This document shows, in pieces, positions 33,658-42,067 of a DNA stretch of 64,000 nucleotides (its first letter is position 1; every line of letters starts with the position of its first letter). Source of the DNA: Acidimicrobiales bacterium AG-414-N20 (GTDB lineage Bacteria; Actinomycetota; Acidimicrobiia; Acidimicrobiales; MedAcidi-G1); NCBI GenBank assembly GCA_003214465.1, contig QCLO01000003.1:1-64000 (forward strand), read 5' to 3'. A program made the position numbers and the translations under genes. The notes beneath the pieces are model-generated. The model had not been told where the DNA came from, did not search any database, and saw nothing but the letters and a program-made list of their open reading frames with translations.

Positions 33658-34539
33658 ATGTCTGAATTATCTTCACAAAAACATTTCTCAACTGTCAACC
33701 AGAAAAAAATGGCTTATATGGATATTGGCGAAGGCGATCCCATTGTTTTCTTGCACGGAAACCCCACTTCGTCATATTTATGGAGAAACATAATACCGCA
33801 TGTATCTAAAATGGGAAGATGCATAGCACCAGATTTAATAGGCCAAGGAGATTCGGAAAAACTTGATAACTCCGGTCCTGATTCTTACAAATATGTAGAA
33901 CACCGTAAATATTTATTCGAATTGTTGGAACAAATTGGAGTTGAGTCTGATGCAACTTTCGTCATCCATGACTGGGGTTCTGCCTTAGGTTTTGATTGGG
34001 CTATGCAAAACCCTGATTCAGTCAAGGGAATTTGTTACATGGAAGCGATCGTAAAACCATTCGAATCATGGGATGACTGGCCAGAGAATGCACGCGGTAT
34101 TTTTCAAGGTTTCCGTTCAGAATCTGGAGAGGACATGGCTCTTGAAAAAAACTTGTTCGTTGAAGGTGTGTTGCCGGCAGCTGTATTGAGAGACTTAGAA
34201 GAAGAAGAGATGGCTGAATACCGCCGTCCTTTTTCTGAATCTGGTGAGTCACGTAGACCTACCCTTACATGGCCGCGTGAAATCCCAATCGAAGGATTTC
34301 CAGAAGATGTCACAGAAATAGTCACTTCGTACGCGAAATTTATGTCAGAAGCGTCATTTCCAAAATTATTTATTAATGCGGAACCAGGGGCGATTCTGAA
34401 AGGCAAACAAAGAGAATTTTGCCGCCAATGGCAAAACCAAACAGAAATAACAGTCGCAGGTAACCATTTTATACAGGAAGATTCACCTGACGAGATTGGT
34501 ACTGCACTGAGTTCTTGGTACTTGAACCTGTCTAGCTGA
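33658..34539 (+). CDS. dhaA: Haloalkane dehalogenase, subfamily II type (DhaA/LinB-like)
   Basis: This alpha/beta hydrolase has the DhaA/LinB pattern: [17 protein letters not shown] with the halide-contacting Asn35, nucleophile elbow [10 protein letters not shown] with Asp105 and Trp106, catalytic acid Glu129 in YMEAI and base His270 in [14 protein letters not shown]. Numbering uses ATG at 33658; a TTG five codons upstream is less likely. Using Glu after strand 6 as the acid, not Asp after strand 7, separates it from the protein at 22756-23670. Length 293. It should convert halogenated alkanes to alcohols. It converges with fumarase, overlapping by eight bases. Confidence 0.9.
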   Translation: MSELSSQKHFSTVNQKKMAYMDIGEGDPIVFLHGNPTSSYLWRNIIPHVSKMGRCIAPDLIGQGDSEKLDNSGPDSYKYVEHRKYLFELLEQIGVESDATFVIHDWGSALGFDWAMQNPDSVKGICYMEAIVKPFESWDDWPENARGIFQGFRSESGEDMALEKNLFVEGVLPAAVLRDLEEEEMAEYRRPFSESGESRRPTLTWPREIPIEGFPEDVTEIVTSYAKFMSEASFPKLFINAEPGAILKGKQREFCRQWQNQTEITVAGNHFIQEDSPDEIGTALSSWYLNLSS

Positions 34540-36193
34540 GGTTCACTGGTGTTGAAACTTCTGAAAAGAAGTCTCCACCTTTGTCATCCATCACAATAAA
34601 CGCAGGGAAGTTTTCAACTTCGATCTTCCACACTGCCTCCATGCCAAGTTCTGGATAGTCAATAACTTCAACTTTACGAATTGACTCAGTTGTCAAACGG
34701 GCGGCAGGTCCTCCTATAGAACCAAGATAAAAACCGCCATACTGAGAACAAGAATCAGATACTTGTTTTGACCGGTTGCCTTTTGCAAGCATTATTAGGC
34801 TGGCTCCAGCAGATTGGAATTTTTCTACATACATGTCCATACGGCCCGCAGTGGTCGGACCAAATGAACCCGAAGCGTACCCTTCGGGTGTTTTTGCAGG
34901 ACCCGCATAGTAGACAGGGTGATCTATTAGGTAGTCAGGCATCGGCTCGCCAGAATCAATCCGCTTAGCAATTACGGCATGAGCTACGTCTCTAGCCACC
35001 ACTAAAGTGCCAGTTAAAGCTAGGCGTGTTTTAACTGGATGCTTGCTTAGTTCAGACCTTATTTCGTCCATCGGTCTGTTTAAATCAACCGAAACAACTT
35101 CACCAGAAAGTTCGTCTTCAAGTGTTTCAGGCAGAAAACGAGCTGGATCTTCTTCAAGTTTCTCCAAAAAGATCCCTTCAGAAGTTATTTTTCCCAAAGC
35201 CTGTCTGTCTGCTGAACATGAAACTGCTACCCCCACCGGATTCGAAGCTGCATGGCGAGGAAGTCGAATAACCCTTACATCATGGCAAAAGTATTTACCA
35301 CCGAATTGAGCACCGATACCAAACTCTCTAGTTAAATCTAGAATTTTACTTTCCCACTCGAGGTCACGAAATCCATGACCACTTTCACTCCCATTAGTGG
35401 GCAGATGATCCAAATAGCGAGCAGAAGCGTATTTGGCTACTTTCAGATTGTACTCTGCAGACGTTCCTCCGATCACGACAGAAAGATGATACGGAGGACA
35501 TGCCGCAGTACCTAGAGTTCTTAACTTTTCATCTAGAAAACTAATTAAACGCTCAGGTTCTAGAAGGGCTCGGGTTTCTTGAAAAAGAAAACTTTTGTTC
35601 GCTGAACCCCCGCCTTTTGCCAAAAAAAGAAACTTGTATGCGTCACCTGGAACAGCTTCAATTTCAATCTGTGCAGGTAAATTTGTTCCAGTATTTTTTT
35701 CAGTAAACATGTCTATAGGAGCCATTTGAGAATAACGAAGGTTCGAAGTTGTGTAAGTGTCGTACACACCTCTGGAAATGGCTTGTTTGTCATCTGTATC
35801 AGTTAAAACTTGCTGACCTTTCTTAGCAATGATCAGAGCAGTCCCAGTATCTTGACAAGACGGCAGGACGCCTCCAGCGGCGATATTGGCATTATGTAGT
35901 AGTTCTAATGCGACGAAACGGTCATTTTCTGAAGCTTCTGGATCTTCTAATATTTCAGCTAGTTGAGACAAATGCCCTGACCGAAATAAGTGAGCTATAT
36001 CCCTCATAGCCGTCGAGGTGATTAGGCGTAAAGCTTCTTGTTCTACTTTAAGAAACTTTTTACCTTCAGGCCCTTCTATTTCAGAAACCCCTGCATTTCC
36101 CAAATGATTAAATTCAGTATCTTCGTAAGGGTCGTTTAAAAGAGGAAGAAGATCTGTGTATTCAAATTCAGGGATTTGGGTATCTTCTGCCAT
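34532..36193 (-). CDS. fumA: Class I fumarate hydratase (iron-sulfur, FumA/FumB type)
   Basis: This TCA-cycle enzyme interconverts fumarate and malate with an oxygen-sensitive [4Fe-4S] cluster. The three expected cluster cysteines occur in [20 protein letters not shown] and AVSCSADR. The single chain includes both alpha and beta domains: the C-terminal part has [26 protein letters not shown] (read in part: [12 protein letters not shown]), the beta-domain hallmark. Length 553. Class I in an aerobe instead of the class II FumC is common in some lineages but worth noting; FumC could lie elsewhere. Confidence 0.92.
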   Translation of the reverse strand: MAEDTQIPEFEYTDLLPLLNDPYEDTEFNHLGNAGVSEIEGPEGKKFLKVEQEALRLITSTAMRDIAHLFRSGHLSQLAEILEDPEASENDRFVALELLHNANIAAGGVLPSCQDTGTALIIAKKGQQVLTDTDDKQAISRGVYDTYTTSNLRYSQMAPIDMFTEKNTGTNLPAQIEIEAVPGDAYKFLFLAKGGGSANKSFLFQETRALLEPERLISFLDEKLRTLGTAACPPYHLSVVIGGTSAEYNLKVAKYASARYLDHLPTNGSESGHGFRDLEWESKILDLTREFGIGAQFGGKYFCHDVRVIRLPRHAASNPVGVAVSCSADRQALGKITSEGIFLEKLEEDPARFLPETLEDELSGEVVSVDLNRPMDEIRSELSKHPVKTRLALTGTLVVARDVAHAVIAKRIDSGEPMPDYLIDHPVYYAGPAKTPEGYASGSFGPTTAGRMDMYVEKFQSAGASLIMLAKGNRSKQVSDSCSQYGGFYLGSIGGPAARLTTESIRKVEVIDYPELGMEAVWKIEVENFPAFIVMDDKGGDFFSEVSTPVNLS

Positions 36194-36252
36194 ATCTCCA
36201 AACTACCTCTACATGAGGTACTAGTTAGTTGATTAAATAATGAATATTTTCT

Positions 36253-37296
36253 TCAACCGGCTAAAAGGTCAGAAGCTATTTGATCCCACATAGAAGAATC
36301 GCCATTTGAACCGAGGCTATAAAAAGCCATTCTGTCAACATCACTCCCGTATCTTTCAAGTACACCGGAAGCAATTTTCTCAGGTTCTCCAACAACTGCA
36401 AAAGTTTCTAACATTTCGTCATTTATGAGCGTGCCCATTTCCTGCCACGCCCCTTCTTTTGACATTCTATTGAGTTCGTCTTGAGCATCTCCCCAACCGT
36501 GTAATTCTAAAACCGGACGGTAGGCAGGTGTTGAAGCATAGAAAGCTATTTGTTGCCGAATTGCTGTTGCAGAATTCTCGATTGCTTTTTCGTCACCTCC
36601 GGTTACAACAAAACCAGGTCCAACAATTTCAAATGAATCTAAACTACGTCCTGATTTATCTAAACCACGTTGCACAGCCGGAAGAGTTACTTCTTTTAAG
36701 TAGCGTTCGGTACTAAAAGCATGGCAAATAATTCCGTCGCAAACCTCTCCAGCAACTTCAGACATAAGAGGACCGACTGCAGAAATAAAAATCTTAGGAT
36801 GTCCGTGATTGCTTGGACCCGGATTGAAAAAAGGTGACATCAGAGTGTGTGTGTAAAAGTCACCTCTAAAATCTAGTCTCGAGCCATCTTGCCAAGAGTC
36901 CCAGATTGCTCTAATCGCAGCCACCATTTCACGCATCCTCGCTGCTGGTTTTGACCATTCCATTGAAAAGCGCTTAGTTATGTGAGGTTTTATTTGAGTT
37001 CCAAGCCCCAGAATAAAACGACCCTTACTATAGTTTTGAAGGTCGTAACCAATATTGGCAAGAATCATTGGATTGCGGGCAAAAGCCACAGCAATTGAAG
37101 TTCCTAACTCTATTTTCTCAGTATGTTCCGCTGCGATCATATGAGGAAAAAACGGGTCATGACTAGTTTCCGCCGTCCAAGCCCCTGAATAGCCTTTAGC
37201 TTCAAGTTCTTTAGCAGAATCAATTATTGGCTGGAATCCACCTTCCAGCGAGGTTGGGAATGCAGCTCCTAAGCCACCATCAATTTTCATAGACAT
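36253..37296 (-). CDS. LLM-class F420-dependent oxidoreductase (luciferase-like)
   Basis: This TIM-barrel flavin/F420 enzyme has the family's GYSGAWTAETSHDPFFP, IELGTSIAVAFARNPM, GRFILGLGTQIKPHITKRF and PKIFISAVGP segments. In Actinobacteria with F420 such TIGR03617-like proteins reduce or oxidise organic substrates using F420, and this length (347) fits. The start may be the ATG at 37296 or the ATG two codons later at 37290. It is divergent from a Fur-family regulator. F420 use is inferred from family and phylum. Confidence 0.85.
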   Translation of the reverse strand: MSMKIDGGLGAAFPTSLEGGFQPIIDSAKELEAKGYSGAWTAETSHDPFFPHMIAAEHTEKIELGTSIAVAFARNPMILANIGYDLQNYSKGRFILGLGTQIKPHITKRFSMEWSKPAARMREMVAAIRAIWDSWQDGSRLDFRGDFYTHTLMSPFFNPGPSNHGHPKIFISAVGPLMSEVAGEVCDGIICHAFSTERYLKEVTLPAVQRGLDKSGRSLDSFEIVGPGFVVTGGDEKAIENSATAIRQQIAFYASTPAYRPVLELHGWGDAQDELNRMSKEGAWQEMGTLINDEMLETFAVVGEPEKIASGVLERYGSDVDRMAFYSLGSNGDSSMWDQIASDLLAG

Positions 37297-37371
37297 GACC
37301 GTAGCGCGGTGAAATAGAAATTTTGAGGTTTTATTGATTTTTGCTCAATAATGTTCTTCTAAACTTATGTT

Positions 37372-37827
37372 GTGGCAAAGGAAAACAAAATAGACGAAGA
37401 TTTACATCTTTTAGCTGCTCGCAGATTAAGAGCGGCTGGTATGCGTTATAGCAAATCTCGCAAGGCCATAGTAGAAGTTTTGGCCAATGCCGGTAGACCT
37501 TTAACGCTTGACGAAGTTCTACTTTTCAAGTCAGACAGCAATCTGGCGCAAAGCTCTGTTTATAGAAATTCAACCGAACTTGTAGAAGCCGGCGTTATAA
37601 AATGTTTAGCATCAGGGAAGGACCACAATCGTTTTGAATTAGACGATTCAATAATTGGACATCACCACCATTTCGTGTGTTCAGATTGTGGCGACATAGA
37701 GGATTTTCATGTTTCCGAGCCTCTGGAAAAAGAAATCCTTGCTTTAGAGGCAGAACTTATAAACAAGGGTCTGTCGGTCCAAGGTCATACGCTTGATATA
37801 CAAGGGCGTTGCAAGCAGTGCTCATAG
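37372..37827 (+). CDS. Fur-family transcriptional regulator (possibly Zur)
   Basis: This is a DNA-binding metalloregulator with an N-terminal winged helix (GMRYSKSRKAIVEVLANAGRPLTLDEV, read in part) and SSVYRNSTELVEAGVIK as the recognition region. Metal sites are HHHHFVCSDCGDIEDF and a C-terminal CKQC, the two CxxC pairs forming the structural zinc site. The pattern SVYRNSTELVEAG and the CxxC pairs are seen in actinobacterial FurB/Zur-like proteins, but Fur, Zur and PerR cannot be separated safely here. GTG start. Its targets are not obvious among neighbours. Confidence 0.85.
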   Translation: MAKENKIDEDLHLLAARRLRAAGMRYSKSRKAIVEVLANAGRPLTLDEVLLFKSDSNLAQSSVYRNSTELVEAGVIKCLASGKDHNRFELDDSIIGHHHHFVCSDCGDIEDFHVSEPLEKEILALEAELINKGLSVQGHTLDIQGRCKQCS

Positions 37828-37843
37828 TAATTAGTAGGTAATT

Positions 37844-38341
37844 TTGTTTCTCAAACGTAATGCAGCTCGAGTTGTTCTTCTCGACAACAAAAAGAGAATT
37901 TTTTTGGTAAACGCTGAAGATCCCATAGACCCGTTTAAAAAACCGTGGTGGGAAATTCCAGGTGGAGGTATTGGCAGGGGTGAGGACAGCTCTATTGCCG
38001 CAGCACGAGAACTTTACGAAGAAACAGGTATCGATTCAATCGAGATGGGACCAGTCATTTGGACTCAGCATGTGCAATTCACTTTCGGTGGTTACTACTT
38101 TGACAGTTACGAAAAGATTCATGTTGCATGGTGTGACGGAGGAGAATATCGCCCCCAGCATTTAGAAGCTTTGGAAGCAGCAGCTTTTTTAGGAGCTAGA
38201 TGGTGGGAAGTCAGCGAATTGCTCCAATCAGAAGAACCAGTTTTACCAACTTTGCTCAGAGAATACATAACGCCAATTATTTCCGGCGATCTCCCTGAGG
38301 AACCAATCGATATTTCCCCAGTTCAATTGGATGAAAACTAA
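37844..38341 (+). CDS. Nudix hydrolase
   Basis: The Nudix box is complete: GGIGRGEDSSIAAARELYEETGI matches Gx5Ex7REUxEExGU, with the metal-binding glutamates in place. Such enzymes hydrolyse nucleoside diphosphates linked to another group. It starts at a TTG 17 bases after the Fur-family stop, with AGGTA upstream, so the two are probably cotranscribed. Length 165. Its substrate is unknown. The stop overlaps the convergent membrane-protein gene by four bases. Confidence 0.88.
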   Translation: MFLKRNAARVVLLDNKKRIFLVNAEDPIDPFKKPWWEIPGGGIGRGEDSSIAAARELYEETGIDSIEMGPVIWTQHVQFTFGGYYFDSYEKIHVAWCDGGEYRPQHLEALEAAAFLGARWWEVSELLQSEEPVLPTLLREYITPIISGDLPEEPIDISPVQLDEN

Positions 38342-38601
38342 TTTTGTTCTTTTTCTTCTCGTTCTGCTCCTCTAACAGCGTAGTGAAGCAAAATTGATGG
38401 GGCTAGGACTATGGATCCCAATATTAAAAGAACGGTTAAAGTTCTGGCGACCAGATTATTAAATTCGACAGTCAGTCCAATAGCGAAAATAATCAAAGAA
38501 AGAAAAAAAATGGAATATCCGATTTTTCTTCCAGTGTTAGCTATTAAAGAAGCCTGTTGACGACGTATCAAAAGAGAATTTGCATCATCAGAATTTGTCA
38601 T
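38338..38601 (-). CDS. Small two-helix membrane protein of unknown function
   Basis: This 87-residue protein has two hydrophobic segments (IGYSIFFLSLIIFAIGLTV and TLTVLLILGSIVLAPSILLHYAV) and short charged ends (AEREEKEQN). I do not recognise the family. It starts three bases before the end of the septum-formation-like lipoprotein gene region and is read in the same direction, so the two are likely cotranscribed and may act together at the membrane. Confidence 0.65.
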   Translation of the reverse strand: MTNSDDANSLLIRRQQASLIANTGRKIGYSIFFLSLIIFAIGLTVEFNNLVARTLTVLLILGSIVLAPSILLHYAVRGAEREEKEQN

Positions 38602-38604
38602 CTG

Positions 38605-39186
38605 CTACTCCTTGGAGCCACGGGCAGTGCCTAAAAGTTCTTCACCATTTTTATACACATAACAGTGGATCCCCCTGAATCTAGCTTTTGAATCTTCAAA
38701 GTTTGTTCGGTTTGGAGTTAGGAAACCTAATTTAAGTTCTGATAATTCATATATTTCTTCAACAAAACCTTCAAATTCGTCATAACAAATTGAAGTCGCA
38801 AAGGCCTGCATTTCTTGATCTCCGGGCCAAGGAGCGCCAGGTCCGGCAGGATGTTCAATTCTTAAAAATATTTCATTTTGATGAGGGCCTTCACAAGAGA
38901 CTTTTGTGTCGATCTCTACCAGGCGTTCAGCATTAGTCCAAGAGTATTGATTGAAACAGTCGCCAGCGGCAAGGTTGTGTAAATTAACAACTTCTCCAAT
39001 CCAGTCAGGTGTGGATTGTGAAGTCACTGTTGGTTTTACTTCAACGGCACTAGTCGTACTTTTGATCGGTGTAGTTTCGTTAACGTTTTCGGTGGTTGTC
39101 GAACAAGCTGTAAAGAGAAAAATTGAAGCAGAAAATAAAAGTAAAAGATCTCTTTTTCTATTTAAAGAAAACATTAATTTAAACAC
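38605..39186 (-). CDS. Septum-formation-domain lipoprotein
   Basis: The N-terminus is a lipoprotein signal (LLLLFSASIFLFTAC) followed by a Thr/Ser-rich linker. The folded part has the features of the actinobacterial septum-formation (Septum_form) family: AAGDCFNQY, a KVSCEGPHQNEIF segment, and later cysteines in TSICYDEFEG and IHCYVY that should form disulfides. Length 193. The role is likely in the cell envelope; the family name is from homologues near division genes and no mechanism is known. It is divergent from the ccm operon. Confidence 0.75.
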   Translation of the reverse strand: MFKLMFSLNRKRDLLLLFSASIFLFTACSTTTENVNETTPIKSTTSAVEVKPTVTSQSTPDWIGEVVNLHNLAAGDCFNQYSWTNAERLVEIDTKVSCEGPHQNEIFLRIEHPAGPGAPWPGDQEMQAFATSICYDEFEGFVEEIYELSELKLGFLTPNRTNFEDSKARFRGIHCYVYKNGEELLGTARGSKE

Positions 39187-39233
39187 AAGACAAGGTTAGG
39201 GGCGCTGAGTCGATCTGACGGTACCGTGGGCTC

Positions 39234-39902
39234 GTGTCTGTCGTAAAACTTGAAGGTTTGGTAGCTCTATTAGAGGGTTTTCCAGCTTTAACAGGAGTAG
39301 ATCTTACTGTAAATGCTGGAGAAATAGTTTTTGTGAAAGGTCCAAATGGAGCCGGAAAAACAACTTTGCTGCATTTGTGCGCAGGGTTAATACAACCTAA
39401 AGAAGGGAAAGGACAGATTTTAGGACATGATCTGTCTTCAGAGAGGACTCCAATAAGGAAAAGAGTTGGACTACTTTCACACAGTTCAGGACTATATAGA
39501 GATCTTACAGTATTAGAAAATATTACTTTTTGGACTCAGATTGCGGGGGTTGAAAAGTCAGAAATTGATAACCGCATTTCATGGGCTCTTGAGAGAATGG
39601 AATTGGATAATAAATTGCAGAATCAGAAAGTCCGTTCTCTGTCTGTAGGTCAAAAAAGAAGAGCATCATTAGCGGTTTTCATAGTTCGCAGGCCAGATTT
39701 ATGGCTTATGGACGAACCTCATGCGGGGCTTGATCAGGAGGGAAGACAGGCTGTAGATGACCTTATTGAAGAATCGGTGAAAGCTGGAGCTACAGTCATT
39801 GTTGCCTCTCATGACTTAGAGCGTGTTTTAAACCTTGCGACAAGAGTAGTTACTTTGTCTGGAGGCGCAGTGGTGGGCGTAGATCATGGTGGAAATAAAT
39901 GA
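39234..39902 (+). CDS. ccmA: Cytochrome c maturation ABC ATPase CcmA
   Basis: This is the ATPase of the CcmAB(CD) complex, which releases holo-CcmE. It has Walker A GPNGAGKTT, signature LSVGQKRR (variant of LSGGQ), Walker B LWLMDEPHAGLD and H-loop IVASHDLE. The small size (222 residues) and the LSVGQ signature are typical of CcmA. GTG start at 39234. The next gene, ccmB, overlaps by four bases. Confidence 0.9.
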   Translation: MSVVKLEGLVALLEGFPALTGVDLTVNAGEIVFVKGPNGAGKTTLLHLCAGLIQPKEGKGQILGHDLSSERTPIRKRVGLLSHSSGLYRDLTVLENITFWTQIAGVEKSEIDNRISWALERMELDNKLQNQKVRSLSVGQKRRASLAVFIVRRPDLWLMDEPHAGLDQEGRQAVDDLIEESVKAGATVIVASHDLERVLNLATRVVTLSGGAVVGVDHGGNK

Positions 39903-40573
39903 AAAGACTTTTTGCTGATATTGGGCTTATAACGAGTAAAGACTTGAAGATCGAATTACGTTCAAGGGTTCTCACCAATCAAGTAGCTCCTTTTGCTTTA
40001 ATGATTCTCGTTTTGTTCGGGATTGCTCTCGACGCAGATCAACAATCTTTGAGGAATTTTGCTTCAGGTCTATTTTGGATTTCTGTTTTACTCTGTGCGT
40101 TAATGGCAATTTCTCGATCAATGACTATAGAGCGTGATGATGAAGCGTTAGTTGGGCTAAATCTTTCGGGAGTTGATCCAATTGCCATATTTTTGGGTAA
40201 GACATGTGCGATAGCAATACAATTGTTGGTTCTTGAAATTTTTCTAGGTGTGGGCATTATTTTGTTATACAGGTCAGAAGTAGAAGATTTATGGCTACTT
40301 GTTGCTACAGGTTTGTTCGCGTGTATAGCAGTATCTGCGCTGGGTACGATTTTTGGATTTTTAGCTTCAGGTTTAGGAGTCCGTGAAACTCTTTTACCTA
40401 TTCTGCTTTTACCTTTGCTTTTACCTGTTCTTATCGGTGCAACTCGAGCTTTCGATGATGCGTTAGGTGTCGCCGCTATAAATGGGTGGAATTGGTTTGC
40501 TTTTGTGGCAGGTTTGACCGTTCTTCTCACTGGGGTTGGGGCAGGAGCAAACTATCTTTTGGCAGAGAACTAA
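39899..40573 (+). CDS. ccmB: Cytochrome c maturation permease CcmB
   Basis: This protein has about six membrane segments; the N-terminal stretch DLKIELRSRVLTNQVAPFALMILVLFGIALD is the typical CcmB opening (read in part: RSRVLTNQVAPF) and the loop SRSMTIERDDEALVGLNLSGVDP follows the family pattern (ISRSxxxERxxxxLxGL). It forms the channel partner of CcmA. Length 224. It is followed by ccmC after 20 bases. Confidence 0.9.
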   Translation: MKRLFADIGLITSKDLKIELRSRVLTNQVAPFALMILVLFGIALDADQQSLRNFASGLFWISVLLCALMAISRSMTIERDDEALVGLNLSGVDPIAIFLGKTCAIAIQLLVLEIFLGVGIILLYRSEVEDLWLLVATGLFACIAVSALGTIFGFLASGLGVRETLLPILLLPLLLPVLIGATRAFDDALGVAAINGWNWFAFVAGLTVLLTGVGAGANYLLAEN

Positions 40574-40593
40574 GAGAGATTGGTATTAGATAG

Positions 40594-41355
40594 ATGACAG
40601 TTCCGATTACTACCGCATCAAAAGGTTCGAAAATATTGGGAATAACTTCAATCATTGGATTTGCAGTTTTAATACTTTTAGCTTTTTTTGTTACAGACCC
40701 AGATATTAGATTCCACCCTGAAACAGGTGAAGAGTTTGGACAGTTTGATGCAGTTCGACTTCTCTACCTTCACGTTCCTATGGCAATAGTTACATATTTG
40801 GCTTTTGTAATTTGTGCAATAGCAAGCGCTGGGTATTTAATAAAACGGACGTTCTGGTGGGACTCGATGGCTCATGCCGCTGGAGAAGTTGGTACTCTCA
40901 CATGCGCTCTAGTCCTTATCACTGGTTCCATATGGGGTAGACCCGTCTGGAATACGTGGTGGGAGTGGGGGGATGTAAGACTAATGAGCACTCTTATTCT
41001 TTTTCTTTTATTTCTTGGATATTTAGCATTACGTGGAGCTTTCGTAAGCCCACAGCGTGCAGCGCGTCCCGCTGCAATAGTCGCCCTTATAGCAGTTTTA
41101 GACATCCCCCTAATAAATAGATCAGTAGAATGGTGGGAGAATAGAACGCTCCATCAGAAATCAACATTGTCTGAGCTCAAAATCGAAGATCTGACTCTTT
41201 TTACATTAATGCTAGGAATTTTGGTCTCTGTGCTTGTGATGTCGTGGTTAATTCTGCATCGATTTAGAGTCGCTTGGTTAGAGCATATGGAGTTTGAGCA
41301 GGGAGTAAAAAGCGCAATTGAAGAACGTCGACACATAGACAACAAGGAGCAATAG
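40594..41355 (+). CDS. ccmC: Heme handling protein CcmC
   Basis: CcmC presents heme to CcmE on the outer face of the membrane. It has six membrane segments and the tryptophan-rich WWD-type motif SIWGRPVWNTWWEWGDVRLMS between conserved histidine regions (LYLHVPMAIV and LHQKSTL, the family's heme ligands being in such His-containing loops). The tryptophan motif appears to carry one extra residue (WEWGD) relative to the usual WxWDxRL. Length 253. ccmD follows two bases after the stop codon. Confidence 0.88.
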   Translation: MTVPITTASKGSKILGITSIIGFAVLILLAFFVTDPDIRFHPETGEEFGQFDAVRLLYLHVPMAIVTYLAFVICAIASAGYLIKRTFWWDSMAHAAGEVGTLTCALVLITGSIWGRPVWNTWWEWGDVRLMSTLILFLLFLGYLALRGAFVSPQRAARPAAIVALIAVLDIPLINRSVEWWENRTLHQKSTLSELKIEDLTLFTLMLGILVSVLVMSWLILHRFRVAWLEHMEFEQGVKSAIEERRHIDNKEQ

Positions 41356-41357
41356 GT

Positions 41358-41516
41358 ATGACACATTTAGGTTATTTAATTGCAGGTTGGGGATTGTCCA
41401 GTTTAGTAATTTCAATTTATGCAGTTCGTCTACTTAAAAGAGGAGCTCGGTTATCAGCTCGAGTTCCTGCTCAAAATGCTCGTTGGATGAGCTCACCGAA
41501 ACAAGATGGCGGATGA
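41358..41516 (+). CDS. ccmD: Small heme exporter protein CcmD-like
   Basis: This is a 52-residue protein with one membrane helix (YLIAGWGLSSLVISIYAVRLL) followed by an Arg/Lys-rich cytoplasmic tail (KRGARLSARVPAQNARW). Its size, topology and place between ccmC and ccmE match CcmD, which stabilises the CcmC-CcmE-heme complex. The stop TGA overlaps the ATG of ccmE (ATGA). A GGAG ribosome site (41347-41350) precedes the ATG. Confidence 0.82.
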   Translation: MTHLGYLIAGWGLSSLVISIYAVRLLKRGARLSARVPAQNARWMSSPKQDGG

Positions 41517-42025
41517 AGTCTTTGGAAGAGTTAACACCTAGACAAGATCGAATTGAAAAGAAAAACTCTGGTTTATTACCAAAATTTGCTGGAGTTTTAC
41601 TTTTGGTCATAGTTGTTATTGTTTTATTTAAGACATTGGGGAATGCATCTCTATTTTTTTACCCAGTCGATGAAGCAGTAGAAAAAAGAGTTGAACTGCA
41701 AGACAGACGCTTCCGCGTAATCGGGACTCCACAACCTGGAATTATTGAGACCACCTTGTCCGGTCGACAAGTCCTTGTTTTCACCTTATGTACAGGAAAC
41801 GTTTATGCTGACGTGGCGCATGAAGGTGATCCAGCAGAATTGTTTAATCCAGGAGTCCCAGTGGTTCTACAAGGAGTTTGGAGCGAAACTAAACCCCCTA
41901 GTTCCGAAAAACTTTTGTACCCGGCGAATGATGGTTGGCATATAAAAACCGACAGCATGGTGGTTAAACATGACAATGACTATCGCTCAGATCGTGCAGA
42001 ATTAGAGTCTTGTAGTAGTGAATAA
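41513..42025 (+). CDS. ccmE: Heme chaperone CcmE
   Basis: CcmE carries heme covalently to the CcmFH complex. The N-terminal membrane anchor (FAGVLLLVIVVIVLFKTLG) is followed by the OB-fold core (VIGTPQPGIIETTLSG, VLVFTLCTGN, VPVVLQGVW). The heme-binding His153 with Tyr157 lies in KHDNDY, the classical HxxxY arrangement rather than the CxxxY form found in some Gram-positive lineages. ATG at 41513 overlaps the ccmD stop; longer upstream extensions are not likely. Length 170. Confidence 0.9.
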   Translation: MKSLEELTPRQDRIEKKNSGLLPKFAGVLLLVIVVIVLFKTLGNASLFFYPVDEAVEKRVELQDRRFRVIGTPQPGIIETTLSGRQVLVFTLCTGNVYADVAHEGDPAELFNPGVPVVLQGVWSETKPPSSEKLLYPANDGWHIKTDSMVVKHDNDYRSDRAELESCSSE

Positions 42026-42067
42026 CATGAAATATTTAGCTCCTGAAAAACTACTAAACAAAAAATT

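Noticed and set aside
40039-40530. 163-codon open frame opposite ccmB
   Set aside because: It is a shadow of the well-supported ccmB gene, with the Lys/Ser/Pro bias of an antisense frame and no recognisable domain.
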